DNA from: Corbicula japonica
Taxonomy: Eukaryota > Mollusca > Bivalvia > Venerida > Cyrenidae
Direction of reading: 5' to 3'
NCBI GenBank assembly: GCA_038501625.1
Contig: JAZAYU010000178.1
Coordinates: forward strand, 682,001 to 746,000
Length of the DNA: 64,000 nt
Numbering within the stretch: position 1 is the first letter of the stretch; each line of letters starts with the position of its first letter. Position numbers and translations under genes: made by a program. Positions 62,036 through 64,000 of this stretch are shown piece by piece. The notes under the pieces are model-generated. The model was not told where the DNA came from. It did no database searches and saw nothing but the letters and a program-made list of their open reading frames with translations.

Positions 62036-62460
62036 TACCATCGTTTGGGATGGATAAAAATTGTACTGTTTCTTGGTGTAAATATTGAGTTGCGCTCAAC
62101 CCGGGGCTAGGCGGCGTGGGCAGTAATAATCATTTCCATTACTGCCCATGAACAGGCTCAATCAAACCGAGCCTGCAATATTTTCATATTTGTCGTGGTC
62201 GAGGGTCTTCAAAGTTCCCTTGTCATCTATTTCAATATCACAGTAGCGTTGTTTGTGCCGTGTGGCGGCTGTAAAAAGTCTCCCCGTACATTCAATCAGT
62301 GCTGTTATCAGTTACGTCCTTTGAAGGTCGTCGAGCTTGACATTTATGTACTATGTTAATATTACTTCTAAATTTACTTTTTGTTTTTAATATTTCGGCC
62401 AGTTTGAGGATGGGTGGTTTCAATATCCCAGCCAATATAAATTTGGATATTGTTCAAAGT
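62036..62460 (-). repeat. R unit, inverted copy
   Basis: Reverse complement of about 57085-57180 and 57400-57700. Together with 61950-62035 it makes a head-to-head palindrome centred near 62030-62060 (AGCCCCGGGTTATGC against GAGCGCAACTC and CCCGGGGCTAGG). Confidence 0.8.
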
Positions 62461-63057
62461 CTTGGAAACCAAGCTGCAGGTAAACCATTAGGTATACGCG
62501 CAGTTTTTATGAGTAGGTGTGCAAACAATACTACGTTTATTTACGTCGATTTTTTCAAAAAAATTGACAGTTCGGGCTTGGTCCATAAATTTCTGTAGCA
62601 ATTTTTTTCATCGATTCAAATTTTGTGACATGCATTTCAGGAAAACCATAGCACTTTCCGGCATAAATAAGGTATCAAAATGCGGGGAAAATTGGCCGCT
62701 GGAAAATAGGCTATGTAAGAAAATTTATTTCTTCGGTATTCGAGACAAACAAATAGAAAATACATACCGTTTTACTGAATGCCGCCATTTTCTAGTGATT
62801 GGTATCAAAACATTGTACCACGTGATTCCTACCCCTGAACGTTTGCCTCATAAAAACTGTCACAAAAACAGAATGCAAACATTTATGCACACGATTTTGC
62901 TTGCGATGGGAACAACATGATGAAAAAAACAATATTGCAAATTTTCCTTTTCTTTTCGTATTAGTTTTGTTTTTGCGATTATTGTCACGCTTAACTGAAA
63001 TATTTATATCATAGGATAGGAAATTAAACAATTAACCGGAACTAGTTCAAAATCGGA
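62461..63057. other. non-coding, nothing recognised
   Basis: Open frames here show no family features. Confidence 0.4.
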
Positions 63058-63335
63058 ACTTGTTGACAAACTGTAGGTGATTCGGTATTTTTTTTAAAAT
63101 TAGATACATCCGATTCAACCGATTTAAATTAAAAGTACTCGAACGCTCAATAAAATCTATTTCTTTAATATTTACAAAAGAAATCAAAAATGTTTTGACG
63201 TTCAGATTCCAAGTCAAGTTATGATCTGAGAACATGACCGAGCGAAACACTGAGTATCAATTGCAACTTCATAAATTGAACGAGTTCTTAAAACAATTGC
63301 ATCGGCTTCTTCATCCACCCACTGTAAATAATCTC
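63058..63335 (-). mobile_element. old Naiad fragment (nuclease-RT linker)
   Basis: Matches 33700-34050 on the same strand with drift: CAGATTCCAAGTCAA, GAACATG-CCGAG, CACTGAGTA, and CATCGGCTTC near the end. No open frame remains. Confidence 0.65.
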
Positions 63336-63384
63336 ACCATACAAGTGATGTTATCCATGACGCCTTGTGAAAACCGCTGAGCAC

Positions 63385-63505
63385 ATTTTTGTGTAAATAT
63401 TGAGTTGTCCGCAGCCCGGGCCTTGGCGGAGAGGGCAGTAATTTGTTTTTTAAGAACCTGCAATATCTGGATTATTTGTCGTGTTCCGCGAGTTTAAATG
63501 TTTTA
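63385..63505 (-). repeat. R unit scrap
   Basis: TGTAAATATTGAGTTG, CCCGGGCCTTGGCGG, GGGCAGTAAT and TTTGTCGTGTTCC appear in the order of the inverted R unit. Confidence 0.55.
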
Positions 63506-63691
63506 TCTATTTGTTTAAATTTCTTAAGTTGCTATATACGATGTACGTATTTTTATTGTACTCGTTATTTACATCATTATTTTAATTAAAAACAACGTAT
63601 TTGGATACAGTCGAGTTAAATATCACTTAAACTTCTTTATGACATTTTACTTTTTAAAGCTTTTTGAGAATATTTATCAACTTAATTACAG

Positions 63692-64000
63692 GTTGCATAT
63701 CTGAGATGTACAAATTTCCATTCAAACAAGATCTTCCATTGCTGGGATACTTAAGCGAGTATCGCGATTTTGTCGGAAGTGACTGGCTAATGGAAGAGAT
63801 AGAACAAGAGCTAGTTACATCGAAAACAACAGAAAATAGAGGTTTGCTGTTGGTTGCAGAAATGGGATATGGTAAATCAGCATTAGTTTCAAAGCTGTTA
63901 TGTGCTGAAAGTGGTGAAAAAGCTAAATTCATTAATTCACATATTGTAGCATTTCATGTGTGTAAATTTAATGTTAAAAGTACCAAACTTCCAGAACGTT
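63692..64000 (+). CDS. STAND/NACHT-like P-loop NTPase exon, partial (runs off window)
   Basis: Open plus-strand frame from an AATTACAG acceptor (exon start about 63692) to the window edge. It contains LGYLSEYRDFVGSDWLMEEI, a typical lead-in, then a Walker A motif AEMGYGKSALVSKLL (about 63857-63901; A-x4-G-K-S) and HIVAFHVCKFN, the next beta strand. This pattern is shared by STAND NTPases of the TANC, ANKRD50 and invertebrate NLR-like type, which act as nucleotide-dependent signalling switches and usually end in ankyrin or TPR repeats. The C-terminal domains lie beyond 64000 and the N-terminal domain is in an upstream exon not identified here. The opposite-strand frame (63654-63932) is its shadow. 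Confidence 0.7.

Noticed and set aside
62519..62920. Plus-strand frame of 133 codons
   Set aside because: No domain, low complexity for a protein, lies between repeat fragments; probably chance.
63654..63932. Minus-strand frame of 92 codons
   Set aside because: Antisense shadow of the STAND NTPase exon, which has a Walker A motif in the plus frame.

Overview
This is eukaryotic nuclear DNA, most likely from a bivalve mollusc (a clam-like heterodont is my best guess). The evidence is AT-rich sequence, small exons bounded by GT/AG, long introns, a Toll-like receptor relic, a STAND/NLR-type NTPase exon, several invertebrate transposon families, and a Naiad-class Penelope-like element with in-frame UGA codons of the kind reported from clams. 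A 500-N assembly gap lies at 52523-53022. Species cannot be fixed from the sequence alone.

Layout. 1-12.4 kb is a transposon graveyard: dispersed repeats, an array of about 165-bp units (3.74-6.73 kb), tRNA-like relics, a decayed LINE (7.05-10.3 kb), a recurrent repeat here called the R unit (10.54-11.27 kb) and 5'-truncated Naiad tails (11.34-12.30 kb). A 701-bp TTAA-flanked inverted-repeat element (12.64-13.34 kb) precedes a broken Toll-like receptor gene (13.58-15.28 kb). Next come two tandem paralogous single-pass membrane proteins, gene A (16.79-23.35 kb) and gene B (26.35-35.89 kb), each a Thr/Ser-rich ectodomain exon, a tiny membrane-edge exon and a cytoplasmic-tail exon rich in tyrosine motifs. 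Gene A keeps its splice signals. Gene B has lost its first donor and carries large insertions, including a 2.4-kb foldback element and a nearly full-length Naiad retroelement (31.26-34.76 kb, minus strand).

37.17-42.82 kb and 44.94-49.79 kb hold two tandem minus-strand paralogues of a REXO1/GOR-like DEDDh 3'-5' exonuclease. Each has nine exons with conserved phases, and both reading frames are intact (284 and 283 codons). A LINE 3' end lies between them. 49.92-52.52 kb is an unclassified element with about 470-bp inverted repeats, a repeated 14-bp motif in each arm and two inward-facing genes; it runs into the assembly gap. 53-64 kb contains a 115-bp tandem array, a second truncated Naiad, R units (one pair head to head), a 2.9-kb hAT-like element with a perfect 8-bp target duplication carrying a LINE remnant, an old Naiad fragment and, at the right edge, the start of a STAND/NACHT-like P-loop NTPase exon on the plus strand.

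The host genes do not form a pathway here. Candidate immune genes (Toll-like receptor relic, ITIM-like receptor pair, STAND NTPase) and a nucleic-acid exonuclease pair sit in a region heavily remodelled by transposons. The strongest signal is the Naiad copy: four in-frame UGA codons, one at the first Cys of the diagnostic CxC motif and the others at sites I judge to be Cys positions, against one UAA and one frameshift.
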